64,000 nucleotides of DNA from Kingdonia uniflora. Its lineage: Eukaryota > Streptophyta > Magnoliopsida > Ranunculales > Circaeasteraceae. The stretch is taken from assembly GCA_014058105.1 (NCBI GenBank), contig JACGCM010002659.1, positions 2,666,001 through 2,730,000 of the forward strand. The letters run 5' to 3'. The translations under genes were made by a program, and so were the position numbers. Positions 45,501 through 59,043 of the stretch are shown in pieces; the stretch's first letter is position 1; each line of letters opens with the position of its first letter. The notes beneath the pieces were generated by a model that saw nothing but the letters and a program-made list of their open reading frames with translations, did not search any database and was not told the origin of the DNA.

Positions 45501-48500
45501 AAGGCAACACTGCTTACTTTAAAATATTCTCGTAAGATATGGTAAATAAAGGTGAGTTTATTAATCTGCCTTGTAATTATCAAGACACCATTTAATCTCT
45601 CTTGCACATCTTCATTGATTCCTACTATACTCCAAGGATCTCAGTAGCTTCTTCCAAATACGAACAGAATACCTGCACTTGAAGGACAAGTGTTGCTCAT
45701 TTTCTCAAGCTGCCCAACACAAGACACAGATAGAAGTAGAATCCTAGAGATAGTACCTGTTTAACCAGTTCATCCTGAGTTCTTGGAGTTTTCTTCAGTG
45801 CCAGCCGCACCTTATGCTTAGGTATAGATTCCTTGAACCACACCCGATTGGCCCGCTCCACCACCACAGGGTTTTTATGCCTTAGACGGTTGCTAGTACA
45901 TTTAAGGGAAATCTCTTCAGTAGTGCTTGCAGACCTAACTATTTCACCCTGCTTGTATTGTATGTTGTATACCTCATTAAATAAGTTCATAAAGTCTTCC
46001 ATTGCTGTAACCAGTTGAGTAGGAACACCCAGTTACCATCCTCAATAATAGAATTTACTTTAGCTTCTTTGTGCATCTACTATCATAAGTAAGCTTCTGG
46101 AGAAATTTTGGCATTAGGATCCCAAGGGTCCTTCCAAACATTAGTATCTGCACCATCATGAATAATACTAAGAGCAATACTACTAGCAACTTCTCTCAGT
46201 TGAAGCTTCTTTTTGAAGCACCAAGCATTATTAATACGAACGATCCGTGGAAGCAAGGGATCGTTTTGTAGTCAAGGAATTTTACTAAACACCATCAATT
46301 GATACTAGAAAGCACCCTTATTAGTTATTATTGAATTAGATTGAACACTAAAACTTAGACCTAAAGATCTAGGGCACCCTTATTAGTTATTATTGAATTA
46401 GATTGAACACTAAAACTAAGACCTAAAGATCTGGTACACCCTTATTCGTTATTATTGAATTAGATTGAATACCAAAACTAAAGCCTAAACATCTAGGGTT
46501 TTTTAGCTTTCCCCCAAACTTTATTTAACTCCTAGAAAACCTTTCTACTAAAACCAACCTACGAAAATAACCTTGAGGAGCTCTTCTCTTATAGAGAAAT
46601 GAGGCTCATCACAATTAGAAATTAACTAGAAATAAAAACCTAATACTTGTAATAAAAAGAATACTAAAGTAAAATAAGGCAAATCTTCTAGCAAAGAGGA
46701 GAGATTGTGTCAAGCATGTGTGATGCCTACTAAGATGAAATACACTCTAGGTGTGACATATCAGCTATCTTGAGGAGGATTTGTGTGGCACATGTACCTA
46801 TCCTTAATGTAGTTATTGTTTTCCCGTTGAACCCATAAAAGTCTTTTTTTTAATAAATAATTTCCCCAATGTGCCTAAGTGTAGCATCTTTGTTACACAC
46901 CTCCACACTTCTGATCCCCAATCTACCTTCTCTAAAAGGAACACATCCTCCTAGTTGACCAATGGAGTCTTTGCAGCAAGTTCACGACCACAAGAAGTTC
47001 CTACATATGCTATCCACCTCCATGATGACTCTTTGAGGTAAAATAAAATATACATTCTAATAGATGCGCATACTAGTCAACACAATTTAATAAGGAGTAG
47101 TGTAACCGAGTAAGAAAGAAATTCCTCTTTCCAAGATTGAATCCTAGCAAATATATTAAGATGCTGGCAGTTGACAAAATTTAACCTTGTAGAGATTAAA
47201 GGGAGGCCAAGGTACCTCTGGCATGGTTCCCACATGGAACTGCAAGATGCCATTGATACTGATAATCATCTTATCACTCATCCTAGCACAAAACAATTGA
47301 CTTTTGTTGGTGTTGACTTCAGGGCTTGTGAACTGATTGAAGGAATTAAGAACACTCCTTAGACCAGTTGATGAAAGAATATCACCATTCATAAATGCTA
47401 GGAGATCTTATGCAAATCATAATTGGGTTAATATGTGATCTTTGCATCTTGGGTGGATTTTATAATAGCCCTCCCCCCACCTCTTTTAGTATTAGTTTTG
47501 TGAAAATTTCCATTACAAGAGTAAAAAGATAAGGAGAAATGAGATCCTCTTGTCTCACTTCTCCTCTTTCTTTGAAAGTAACTCCTAAGAAAACTATTTA
47601 GAGAATATAGAGAAATTTGTTGACAAGATACATTCCTTCACTGAGCTCACAAAGTTGGCAAAGTTGACAGGACAATTCAGTATTGAGAGAAGCCAAGTGA
47701 TAACTTCCCATCTCACCATGTCATACGCCTTTTTGAGATCTATCTTCACAACATATTTACTTGAAGTTGAATCTCTGTCATAATTCCTAACTAATTCGTG
47801 AGAAATCATTATATTATTCTGTATACCTCTGATTGATTAAAACTCAATAGCATAGGCATTATACTATCCATTCTATTTGTCATCACCTTAGAAATTGTTA
47901 TGTACACAACATTTATATAAGATATATGTCTATAATCATTTAAAGCACTATAGGATTGACCTTTTGGCAGAAGAGTAATTATAGTAGTATTAACATCTAT
48001 TTGTTATCTCCCACAACTCTCCAACTTTAAGAAAGACATACACAAAAGTAAACCTATATAGTTTAGGGGCCTTATCTTCTCTAATATTAGAGAGGGATTC
48101 TATAATCTCATTCCTAGTCCTAGTAGCCACAACTTCCAAAGTAGATTCATTGTTTTCAAAAACCTGAGCGAACTGAATGTCATTCATACCACCTGGATCA
48201 AACACTATATTATTCTCAGTGCCAAATATCCCTTTTAAAGTGTTTTGCACACTCATCGGCAATTAGGTCTTGCTCTTCCAGCAGGTTCCCTCCATCAATA
48301 CTACAATCACTTATGTTTCTTGTCCTTCTAGCTTTGACAGATTAGTGAAAATAAGCCGTATTTTCATCTCCCAAGTGCAGCCACTTTACTCTAGATTATT
48401 GTTTCTACATGGTCTATTCAGCTTTTGCAAGCTTGACATAGTCTCTAGCTGCTTCTCTTTTTTCTCTGGTTTTGGACTGGTTTACATGATCACTTTTAAC

Positions 48501-51500
48501 TAAGTTTGACCATGATCCAATCTTTGTTTTGCATTTTAACTCTATTATCAACAACCTCAATCTTGCTTCTATTCCACATAATTAAAGCATTCTTCACTTA
48601 TTTCAACTTTTGAACCAACATGCACATTTGGGATCCTCTCTTATCGGTACACCAATTCTTCTCCAAATGTATTCAAAACCTCCTCTTCATCAAGCCAATA
48701 TTATAAAATTTTAAGGGTTTAGTGCCATTGTTTTTGTTTGTGGATAAACTCACAAGCATAACAACATCTCCAGACATGCCATGCCAGGATTATTAAATAT
48801 AACTTTAGTGTGAGACATAATAGCATCCTAACAGGCATTAATTGACACTCAATTTTAGAAACCACTTTATCACCCCCTTGCTGATTGTTATACCAAGTAT
48901 ATATAAGGCTTTTTATTGTTACAGTCAAAGATTTGAGAAGTAGCACATGTAACAAAATCTCCCAAAAGAGAAGGTCTAATGTCCCCCATCCCAATTTTCT
49001 CATGAATGTATAGAATGGCATTGAAATCTCCCAAAACATCTAGGTTTTATTGCTATCAACAACAAAATTCTTAATACTGCACCACAGATTCTTCGTGTTA
49101 GAGTAGAAGTTACTCCCACACACTATAAAAATAATAAAATTCACCCCATGAGCAGGAAAAACTTCAGCAAAAATGGCATGATCACTAATATATAAAGCAT
49201 TTAAGTAACAACTTGTGGGTCCCATAGCAACCACAAATTCTCTCAAGGTCAAAAAAGAAGTAATTATCAATCTTATTCCAACCGAAGCAGCATTTGTAAA
49301 TCACCAATCTTTATTCTCACTTTTATCTTTGGCCTTAAAAAGACCTAAAATACTAATATTATTTTTAAGAATCAAATTCTTTACTTCAAGCTGTCTCATG
49401 CCCCCATTTAAGCCTCTTCTGCCTAGCTCTTTTCTTAGAGCACTTAAAACTTAAGACCGTGCTGTTTGACCTCCCTTAATTAGTAGCACTGCCACTACCT
49501 TTGTCAAGATACTCAACATACTTCTAAGCTAATGGAGACTGAGCATTCACTGCTTCCTGCAAAAGTCCATCTTTCTTATACTATATATTAGCCATTTTCT
49601 TTTGTTGCCTTTTAGACAATGGAGTACTACCTGCAGTTATCCCTTCTGATTGAGCTACTTGTTGACTATCGTCAACCCCCTTGCACAACTTATTAATATG
49701 CATTGGAACTGTAGCTAAGATTACCGCATCAGTTTCCTTGTTTACAGTTTGAGCATTGACTGGATGTACCCATTATTATCCCCCACTAGTAGCAGCTTTT
49801 ATGACATTGTTGGATTTATTGTCAGTCTCTTAAATTTTAGTACTGTCAGCTTGAGCACTCTACTGTCCACTAGCTGGTCTGAAGGTTTTGCCAACTTTAT
49901 CTGGTTAGTGTGGTTCCCCTGGTTCTTGATTCTCCATTCCCGAATCTTGTTAATGTTAATCTCTTCTTAACCCTCTCTTGTAACACCTTCATCTTTAATT
50001 TCAATAATAAGATAATTATCAGTACTATGCCCAAAAATAAGGCATTTATAACACTTAAAAGGAAACCAGTTATACTCTACTTCAATTTGGATTCAATAGA
50101 CTTCGTCCTTCTCAAAAGGCGCAAACTTAGGCAAGGGATAGCATTAATGTTGATGCAGATTCTGGCAAATTCTCTCTTAACTTCTTTTGTGGGTCTATCC
50201 GAACAAGTGTATACCCACTATGCTAGTAATCATTTCAAAACCATCAGGATGCCATAATTGTTCAGGAACTTCTCTAAACATCACTCAAACTGGCAGTCTT
50301 CATATCGTGGGGTTCAGGCTCAAACATCACCTAAAGGATATGTACATGTTTGTTAAGTACACGTTGTTAAGATAATAAGTCAGGTCTAGAATTGTCATTT
50401 CGTATTGGTGGAATTGATGCACAAGCCGAAACCCACTCTTAGGCCAATGATCCCAATAAATCCCCGATCTCCTCCATGAATTGATCTCAAGACTTGAGAT
50501 TAATTTCATTTGCACATTCAGTAAGTAACACTGAGTTTTTCAGAAAACCAAGTGTAATATCCATCCTACACTTGGCCTTGACTAATCGACCAAACCTACT
50601 TTCCAACATAGGTGCATTTGTCTCCCTAAAAAAAATCAGAACAATGCCTTCCTTTCTTTGCAAATAAACTGCTTCATAGCTCAAGTAAACGATACTTATC
50701 ACCTCCTTGATAAACCCTCTTACATGAATTCTGAAAGTCGTTAAGCATAGTTACCGAAGAGGGGATAGATCTTGCACCAGCAGATGGCACATTTATAATT
50801 TTCTAAGAAATCTTATTCTTCATTTACATAATGTTTGCATTTTGTGTTATTTTTGTCATTTAAAGTTACTATTTTCTTATAAATCTTACATTGCTTGTGA
50901 TGGTCCAGCAAAGACATTGTAGCTTATTTATTTATTTATTTATTATTCTTGTAAAACTGTATTTCACGATGGCTCTATTTGCTAAGTCAGTTGATATTGA
51001 TGCATATATATTGATATTGGCATAGGATGAATGGAGAAGTAAAATACAAAAGAAGAGGCTGAGATAAAATGCAAATTAGGACCAGGCGACCAGCAAAATA
51101 AATTAAGTCTCGTCCATTTCCTAAATCCAATCTATAGCGCATATCTTCTCAGGAATATCTTTGTCTTCGAAAAGCTTTTTATTTCTTTTATCTCAAGTGA
51201 GCCACACAGTAATTGTGATGACGGCAAAAGCCTCCGGATTCGACTACCTACGGAAAATAATGCATCTCTTATACATTTTGGCTTATCTTGCATACAAACA
51301 CACTCACATACTTGCCTAAGTTCCACTTTTTAACACGGAGCAATCATTCTTACATTGTTCATTTGTTCTGCATTGATCTATCTAAAGTTAAGTTTCTTAA
51401 TATTGTTACTCTACTCTGCAGCTTGACCAGCAATGTGAAGATCGGAATGTTCTGCGTTATGTTTACTACTATTTAGCCAGAATATTATCGGATAGTGGTG

Positions 51501-54500
51501 CTCAGGGGTTAACTTCTGGTGGTGGGATCCCAACCCCCAATTGGGATGCTCTTGCGGATATTGACGCCATTGGAGGAGTGACTAGGGCTGACGTTGTACC
51601 TCGAATTGTAAATCAACTTACATCTGAGGCCTCGAATGCTGATGTTGAATGTAGGATGGTTTCTACCTTTGACTTATCTTTTCTCGTTTGGCCTTTATGT
51701 ATTTTAGTTTTGTGTTTGCCGGATAGTTTACTGAAGATTATACCATGAAAGTCTATCACTTGATACCTGATAGCTGTGATGCTCACCAAAGTTAATACAC
51801 AATTTGAATTACTATATCTATATACGGTAGTTATCCACTGAAAGTGGCTGCATAGTTTTAGTTTTGCTAGGTACTCTTAAGTGTCTCACTGAATGTATTA
51901 TTGTTTCTTTCTTGGTATCTATCAAGTTCTTCTTTTAGTCAAACTGTACTTGATGAGAGTGAATAGGATATACGTACATGCATTCATAAATAACTTTATT
52001 CTGGGAAGTGTAGAGAGTAGTTATAGTAGGAGCGATCTAATTATGATTGAGATGTTAATCATATTATATGTGAAATCCTATAGAGTGTCAGCAAGTGCAA
52101 TTGATGACGACGTTGTGAAATCCTTTAGGAACAAGTCTAAGAGTGGAAGCTGTTATTATATGATCACCTGATTGGTTTGGTTCTGGGTTGGAGACAGATG
52201 AGGATAATGACGTGCTTATCTTTCTAAGAAAATGATATATATGAAGTGTATGGAAAATAAAACTGTTACGAGTAGGGGTCAACTGACATTGAGAGTATGC
52301 AATCTAGCTTGTCGATCTACTTGCTCTCTTTCTTTCATTTATAGGCATCAGTCTCATCAAGGCTTGAAAGTTCAGTTAAGAGAGTGTGTAGAAAATGAGG
52401 TTGGGGCTAGAAAGTGGATTTTTTTTTCTTGGTACCCACCTGTGCTGCAATTCGAGACCTCTACTGGAGATATATTTATCTTTTTCCAATGCTTGTGCAG
52501 GGAGAGTGCCGAAGCTTTATGGTCAGGAAGGAAAATGGTAGAACTTCCACTTTATTGTTGAGTTTCGGTACTATGGTCAAAAAGGTAACTCGGCTGCCGG
52601 GGAGGGAGGATATCGGGAAATGATGGGAAGGCCCAAGTACGATTAGCGTGCGTGCATTTAATACCAGAGAGAAGTAGAAATGCGAAATACGGGGTTGTTG
52701 GGTTTTCTCTTAAGGGGTTCGGGCAATGGAGATTCTATTAAAAGAGGCTTTTGATATAGCTTCGATGTTCATTAGAGATATGCTTAGAAGGAAAGACATG
52801 ACGCATGTGATCACCGTTGATTTGCTATTTCAGTGTTTTGTTTTCATGAAAATATGCACTTCTTAAACTTACCTCATGTTGCTTGGGTTTTCGAACATGA
52901 ATTCCTAATCTCCTTGAATGAGTTGTGGTGCAAGGCTTTTAAAAGAGAGATTGAAAAATTCTTCAAGGACCTTATTCGACACGTTTTCTTCCTGTAGAAA
53001 GCACATTTTCCCCCTCCGGGATTCTGTTCCATACTCTATGGGATGAGTTTTGTGGAAGGAGAGGAAGGCTCGGGACTTTGATGGAAAATATCAGTTTAAA
53101 CCCTGAGATTACTATGCCCAAATGCTTTTCAGCGATGTTTCTATCAATGCTAAGAGGCATGATTTCAGATGTGTTTTCGTGTTCATTACCGAGTTGTTGA
53201 AATCGATGGCTACAAGACTAAGGTGCATTGCAAGTACAATGTTGTCTGAGGAGATTTGCATTTATTCAAGATAAGACCACTAATTATATAACACGTGTCC
53301 CGCTTATGAAGTGATTAACGAGATGGATGCTAAAAATGCTTGGTGGGATCACACTCATATTTCTATCTGCTTATGAGAGTATGAGTTGGGAGTGTCCCAA
53401 AGTATTGATTTTTGTTTTATGGGTTTAATGATCATGATGTGTGTGTGGGTCCATGAATTGCACATCTAGCAGGAATTTGTAATAATCTGGGTGATGTACT
53501 AACATGAATATTAGTGGTTACTTTTAGGTGGAGATAGGGTGATGATCAGCGACTTTCTACGTATATCCTGGTTTCATTGGAGTGGTAGCCACATTCATGA
53601 TTGACTTCAAGAGATCACATTGATGGAGATTACTTCTTTTTGTGGTGTTATGGCTGGAGAGATATATGGTATAATTTGAAGGGAAGTAAGCATGTATTTA
53701 GAAGTCTTTTAGAAGTAGAAGGTCATCTGTTTCATTCTTCATTGAATCTCAAGGTTCAAAGCAATGTTACTTTTTCACTGCATTGATGCTATTTATTTGG
53801 CGTCTTATTTCTATGACGGTATTGAGTGAAAAAAAGACTATACTAGATCTGTATTCCATAAATGATTTTCATCGAGGTTTGAGGTTCAAAATAGTGTTAC
53901 TGTGTTGCTGAAGTTATGCTATTTATTTGACATCTTAATTTTATGGCGTAGTAGTTTATCATTAGTTGAATCATTTTGGTTTATTTTTTTCGTTTATTCT
54001 TTCATTTCTCAGTGTTCGTTGGTTCGATAATTGAGTAGACTGCCTTTTCTATTGGCCTGCTTCTTGTATATTAACATTTGTTTGGCTTCGTGGGTTCTCT
54101 CAGCCTAGGACGATGTCCTTTGTGTATGAGATTTTTCTATTTATAAAAGACAACAGCAATAAACCGAGAGCATTTATCTTGTAGAATGTAAATTTAATTG
54201 CTGTTCGGAGATCAATTGTTTAGAAATCATGGAAGCGTATCCCTGTTTATATATAATCTTACATAGTCGTCCTTATGCTGCATATCATTTGTAGGCTACT
54301 CGTGAAACCTTAAAAAATTGGAACATTTACATGAGAGTTCATTGTAGCGGTTTTACCGTAGTGTTTGATATTTTTATTTTTTGTCCTTTTGAAGTTCATG
54401 CACGGAGAATTGCAGCTTTGAAGGCTCTTACTTATGCTCCATCAAGCAACTCTGAAATTTTGACCAAATTATATGAAATTGTGTTTGGCATTCTTGATAA

Positions 54501-57500
54501 GGTATTCCCTTGCACTAATAGCTAAATTGAATGAGAATGTCATATTGCTTCATAAAACATATTTTGCTTTCTTTTTGAATAATTGATCTCCTTAGAGTAC
54601 ATCCATGGCGTTAAGATTCTGATCCAATTTAATCACAGGTAGCTGATTCAAAAGATAAACGCAAGAAAGGCGTGTTTGGTACCAAAGGTAGCGATAAAGA
54701 GGTACCGTAGCAATTTGAGTTAGAACTCAATCATTCTATTGTTTATCTATGGATATGCTTTGACTGTGCTCCTTGCATCTTTCCTGGACTAAAAAGATCG
54801 GAAGCCTGCTTTGATGTTTGGACTCCCAAATGTTTATGTATATTCACAACAATAACTTCAGAGTATGAAGTATTTATGTATTTGGATTAAAGATTACAAG
54901 GAAAGAGAATAAAAATAAAAGTGACAAATAGAAGAGTAAGGCTGTAGAGGTCCCAACTAGATTTACACTTCACAGCTAACACTCTTGACATTAATCTAAA
55001 CGAAAGTATTTTACTTAAGAGCTTCAATTCTTGTAAGAAATGAAGGTTGTTCCAGAAACCACTCCGAAGCGCGAAGTCTCACGGGGAAGTTTATTGCCCT
55101 TTTAGCCGTGGAGTCTAGATGAAGTTGACTTCTCATAAGTATGACTGATTTTGAGACTTAGAAGTTTCGTTCTGCATCTTTTCCATGTAGCCTGAAGGCT
55201 CCATGAATTCTTGTTGGAATTGAAAGCTTGGACAGCTGAGTAGGAATCACACACAATCCAGACTTTGACTTTAGAGTACTCCATCTGAATTGCCTTCTCA
55301 AGGGCAAACACGATTGCAGCGCATTCGGCTATGAAGCCTGTAGTACTAACTTTATTGTAGACCATGACCCCTTTAACCTCTCCATGGTTGTTCTTGAATA
55401 TAGCACCACAACCACTCGTACCTGGGCTCCTAAGGGAAATGCCCATAATTCCCTTATATTGTGCATTTTAGTAGAGGAACTTGACCAATTCCAGGTTTTT
55501 CAGTTCTGTATCATAGAAATTTGCATGATGATTTTAGTGTAAGTATATTCTATCAGAAGTATTATAGTGCACACATTTCATGTGTTATGCAGTTTTGAGG
55601 GTTTTAGTATATATATATGGTGTATGTTTGTGGTTAATGCCCTTTCCTATTTTTATAATTAAATATGTAATTTTAGGTAGAAGACTACTATATCCCACTT
55701 TAATTGATATTCGAGTTTATAAATTAAGACACAAGTTCTTTTTTAAACTGATGAATGGATTAGTGATTCTGAATTTATTATCGTTTATAACTTTCAGTCT
55801 ATTATTAGGAGTAATCTGCAATATGCTGCTCTTAGTGCTATGAGAAGACTCCCACTCGATCCAGGCAATCCTGCATTTCTCCATCGTGCTGTGCAGGGGT
55901 AAGTTGAACTTTACTTTTTTACTTGTTAGTTACAGGAAACTTTTGTGTGAATCTCATTTTATTATGCTTAATCTAGATCCTAATTGAAATGATAATACAT
56001 TTTCAGTTAGAAACTATAAATCTATCTATGATATGGATATATGTGTTAGAGCATCTCCAACAACATGATATGTTGTTACACTTTTCACATACTTTTGCAA
56101 AAACTCCTTCCAACAGGGTATGGTATTCAACATACTCACCCCCATACCCCTCCAAATTATGCGAATCCGGAACTTGGAGAGTGGTATGTGCATACTACTT
56201 TTGTGGGTCCCCAACAAATCTTCCTTCTCTTCCTTTCTTTTCTCAAATAAAAGAACATTGTGGGTCCCAATTTAAAAAAAAATCTTCTCTCTCTCACAGA
56301 AAAGAACATTGTGGGGTCCCAATTTTAATAAAAAACTGAATTTGGAGAGAAATCTATTGGAGCAAAGTGGTATGCTATTTCAGATACTAGTATCCAAAAC
56401 CAGATTAACATAACTTCTCTGTTGGAGATGCTCTTAGTATGTTGTACGGGTACAAGGTTTTGGATAAGGAGGATTCAAAAGTACCCAAGCAATGAACAGG
56501 TTTGTACTTAAACATTAAATTTAATTAAAGCATAATCATGTCATCATTGGCTGAATTTTGGTCCAAGTCTACCAAAGCATACACCAAATGCTTGTGTTTA
56601 GCTGAGTTATAAGAGTCTACTTAAGTAAAGAGCCGCTTGACATTCTTCTGCCTAGAAAAAGTCAAAACGAAGGTCCTCTTTATATATGTAGACACCTTAC
56701 TCTACCAAAGATTTAAATCATGCAAAACCTTATTATTTAGCAAATTTTGGGTACTCCACAATAACCTACCTTACCAACTGTTGATAAGATCTTGAATGAG
56801 TGTAACAATTATATATACTATATATCAGGCTCACACAAGTTAGATTGTTGGAAATTCCAATTGTGGACTTATAAGACATGTCCTTATTATAGCTTTTTCA
56901 CCAAGGGAAAAATTGTCCTCTGAATAAATTTCTTGGTAAAGTTAAACAGTACATCTCATCCCATAGAACAGAAATGTGACAGAGAAACATAATTAGAGAG
57001 GTGGTTGGAAATTGAAGAAATCAGTTGGTTCTTTGTATCTTTTTGTTGTTTTTGATAAATATGAATTTTATTGATGAAAGGATCTCGAATACAAAGAGAG
57101 AAAAAAACACGCCTCTCCAAGAGGAGGAAAAACAGCCAAGAAACGCCCCCACACCAACGAGACCTCTCAAATAAATCAAGTACTCGTTTCCTTCCCCATG
57201 AGAGACTCGAAGGAAATCCCCGACAATTCCGTCGCAGCTTTTCTCTACCAGAATATAAGAATTTTAATAGAAACCATGACTGAAGCTCTCGATTTCTCTT
57301 TCCCTTCGAACTTTCTCGAATTATGTTCAAGCCATATAGACCACATCACTGCGAAAGGAAGAAAACGCCATAACATCTTGCCATGACCGCAATCCATTTT
57401 ATTGTAGTTAGATGCCTAATTCAGTTATCTAAAACATTGTTATCTTAATTTTTTTGTCTTGCTATCTAGCTTACTGTTGTTTGCTTTGTTTTTGTTAGTA

Positions 57501-58328
57501 TTGCTAAATAGTTATTGCATTTTCTATCTATTTCTGTTGGGAAATTTTAATTTTGAGAATGTTATTATGTTAGGGTTTCATTTGCTGATCCAGTTGCTGT
57601 GAGGCATGCTCTCGCAATTATTTCTGAGTTAGCTACTCGAGACCCCTATTCTGCTGCAATGGCATTGGGTGAGTTTATCAATAAAAAAAAAATTCAAATC
57701 CACTTATCTTTGTAATTTACGTTGGACACTCATCACTATGTATCCCAACTTCCAAGTGTTGGGTCGGGAAAATGAGCCCCTTTTTAGGCTTCCACCCCAT
57801 TGTGAGCCATATCATTAGTTAATGCATAAATCTGTATATGTTTTATTTATTTCTTTCAAAATTATTTGTATAGTGTCTTTTGTTTTAGCGTCATTCATCG
57901 GACTCAAGATACTAAACCTTGGTTTCTTATATGTATCACATTGAGGCTCTACCATTGTTACCTGCAAGGCTTGATGTTTTCAACTTGTCTCACTTACACT
58001 TGTAGAACGCTTACACAATTGCAACTAGCACACTTTGCCTAGGTTAATATAGAAATTACGTACAAGCAGAGGTATTAGTAATATGTAAGTTGAGATAAGA
58101 ATTTAATTCTATACATACAAAAAGATTGATGCATCTATGTCGTAAGACCTAAAGACATGCAGAAAGGGAGTGAGATTTGCATAAGAAATTAACTTTAGAA
58201 ATCTTACCAAACGTATGTCTATCTATATGATTGTGTGTGTATGTTGAGCACTTGAGCTCTTACATGGTACATTTCTAACAATTGCGTGTTTTTTTTGTTA
58301 TGTGCAGGAAAACTTGTCCTTCCTGGAG
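42544..58328 (+). CDS. TASH3: TASH3-like protein (TPLATE complex, SH3-domain subunit), N-terminal 10 exons
   Basis: Coding exons, all with GT-AG borders and consistent phase: 42544-42546 (ATG only), 43359-43598, 44529-44588, 44678-44770, 51422-51650, 54395-54501, 54639-54701, 55798-55898, 57574-57668 and 58308-58328 (21 bp). The protein starts MDASGTTLMDLITADP, then a Pro/Ser-rich linker, SYSQLARSIHELAATSDQKS, QCEDRNVLRYVYYYLARILS, GGGIPTPNWDALADIDAIGG, ALKALTYAPSSNSEILTKLY, LRYAAL-type repeats (NLQYAALSAMRRLPLDPGNP) and ELATRDPYSAAMALGK. I recognise this as the plant TASH3 N-terminus, an adaptin-like helical-repeat region; TASH3 is a subunit of the TPLATE complex in clathrin-mediated endocytosis at the plasma membrane. 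About 337 of roughly 1200 residues are here; the rest, including the SH3 domain, must lie beyond the window. The symbol is from memory of the family. Confidence 0.7.
44896..44938. repeat. (CCCCCAA)n array, about six units
   Basis: Seven-base units cccccaa are repeated without error at the 3' side of the LINE. The unit differs from the plant telomere repeat (CCCTAAA). Confidence 0.9.
46312..46497. repeat. 62-bp tandem repeat, three units
   Basis: Units start gcacccttattagttattat at 46312 and 46374; a third, more diverged unit starts at about 46436. They are inside sequence that interrupts the LINE. Confidence 0.85.
51651..54394. other. Intron 5 of the TASH3-like gene, no element identified
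   Basis: Overlapping frames near 52414-52623 (GECRSFMVRKENGRTSTLLL) may be part of a degraded retroelement, but I cannot assign them. The rest is unremarkable. Confidence 0.4.
55102..55446 (-). pseudogene. RNase H-like (RVT_3) fragment in intron 7
   Basis: The 114-codon minus-strand frame reads GISLRSPGTSGCGAIFKNNH, then FIAECAAIVFALEKAIQM and IVCDSYSAVQAFNS. The order of Gly-rich strand, Glu in AECAA and Asp in CDSYSA fits the plant RNase H domain found at the end of LINE polyproteins. The first catalytic Asp is not visible. It is probably a 5'-truncated LINE fragment. Confidence 0.6.
56049..56433. mobile_element. Tourist-like (PIF/Harbinger) MITE in intron 8
   Basis: Terminal inverted repeats GAGCATCTCCAACA and TGTTGGAGATGCTC; TTA flanks both sides (56046-56048 and 56434-56436), matching the 3-bp target duplication of PIF/Harbinger. 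385 bp, no transposase. Confidence 0.75.
57045..57390 (-). mobile_element. Possible 5'-truncated LINE 3' end in intron 8
   Basis: On the minus strand the segment ends ctttgtattcgagatccttt, caataaaattc, then an A-rich tail (57041-57060), as in plant LINE 3' ends. No coding domain is recognised. Low confidence. Confidence 0.3.
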
Positions 58329-59043
58329 GTAGACCTTTATAATTATGGTTGTCTTTTGGCTATGATGTTCAAGTTTGAGCTGCATAATTGCATCAGAGAA
58401 GTAGTATACAACGTATTCATTATTAGTTTAAGCGTAAGACTGAATAAAAGTAACGCTACTCTGTATAATAAATATTGAAAGCAATCTTGGATTATTTAGA
58501 TCCCTAACAACGTATTTTTTTTAAAATGAGAGTTTTATTCAAGTATATAATTTTTTTTTGAGAATATAAAAATAATTGAAATATAGTAATAAGTTACACT
58601 AAAATTCCTAACAAAGTAGACTTTCAAGATATTGTGTGAATGGCCTAAAAAAATAAAACAAAACAAAAACATACTGATATACAATAAAGATAATAAAGAC
58701 GTGGATGCGAAATCGTTTGCAGCCGATCTCTTCCACGGTCTTAACCTTTTCATTAAAGTGCCTTTCATTCATCTTCTTACACAAAACCAATCTTTGACAT
58801 TCTAAACAAATTGCTTTTATAAAATCTCATAATTTTGAAACAAAGCTCTCTAATATTTTCTTTGTACGACTTCAACGAAATAATAAATTTAAGCTTTTTT
58901 TATAGAACAAAGGGGCATTCAAATTAGAAATCCTAATTCTACTTTTAAATAGGAAGCTAGTTCCTTTATTCATGCATCCAAAATAAAAATAAGTATAATA
59001 GAATAAACTGAAATAGAATTAAATAAAATTGAATAAACTCTTA

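Larger units (their letters stand above)
44834..50720 (-). mobile_element. Degraded L1-type LINE, antisense in intron 4
   Basis: Minus strand, 5' end near 50.7 kb. About 50110-49985 is an ORF1-type zinc knuckle (FKCYKCLIFGHSTDN, last Cys changed to Tyr). Reverse transcriptase is at 47809-47594 (YVVKIDLKKAYDMVRWEVI). A zf-RVT-type domain is at 46002-45697 (VWFKESIPKHKVRLALKKT). The RNase H C-terminus is near 45154-44972 (HFYRETNRAADHLAGILP). The 3' end is probably the T-run at 44837-44844 (poly(A) on the minus strand). Many stops and frameshifts show it is inactive. It explains most of the 6.65-kb intron. A block at about 46270-46850 looks like a later insertion. Confidence 0.7.

Noticed and set aside
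45697..46002. 101-codon frame considered as a host gene
   Set aside because: It matches the zf-RVT-type part of LINE polyproteins and fits between RT and RNase H of the same element.
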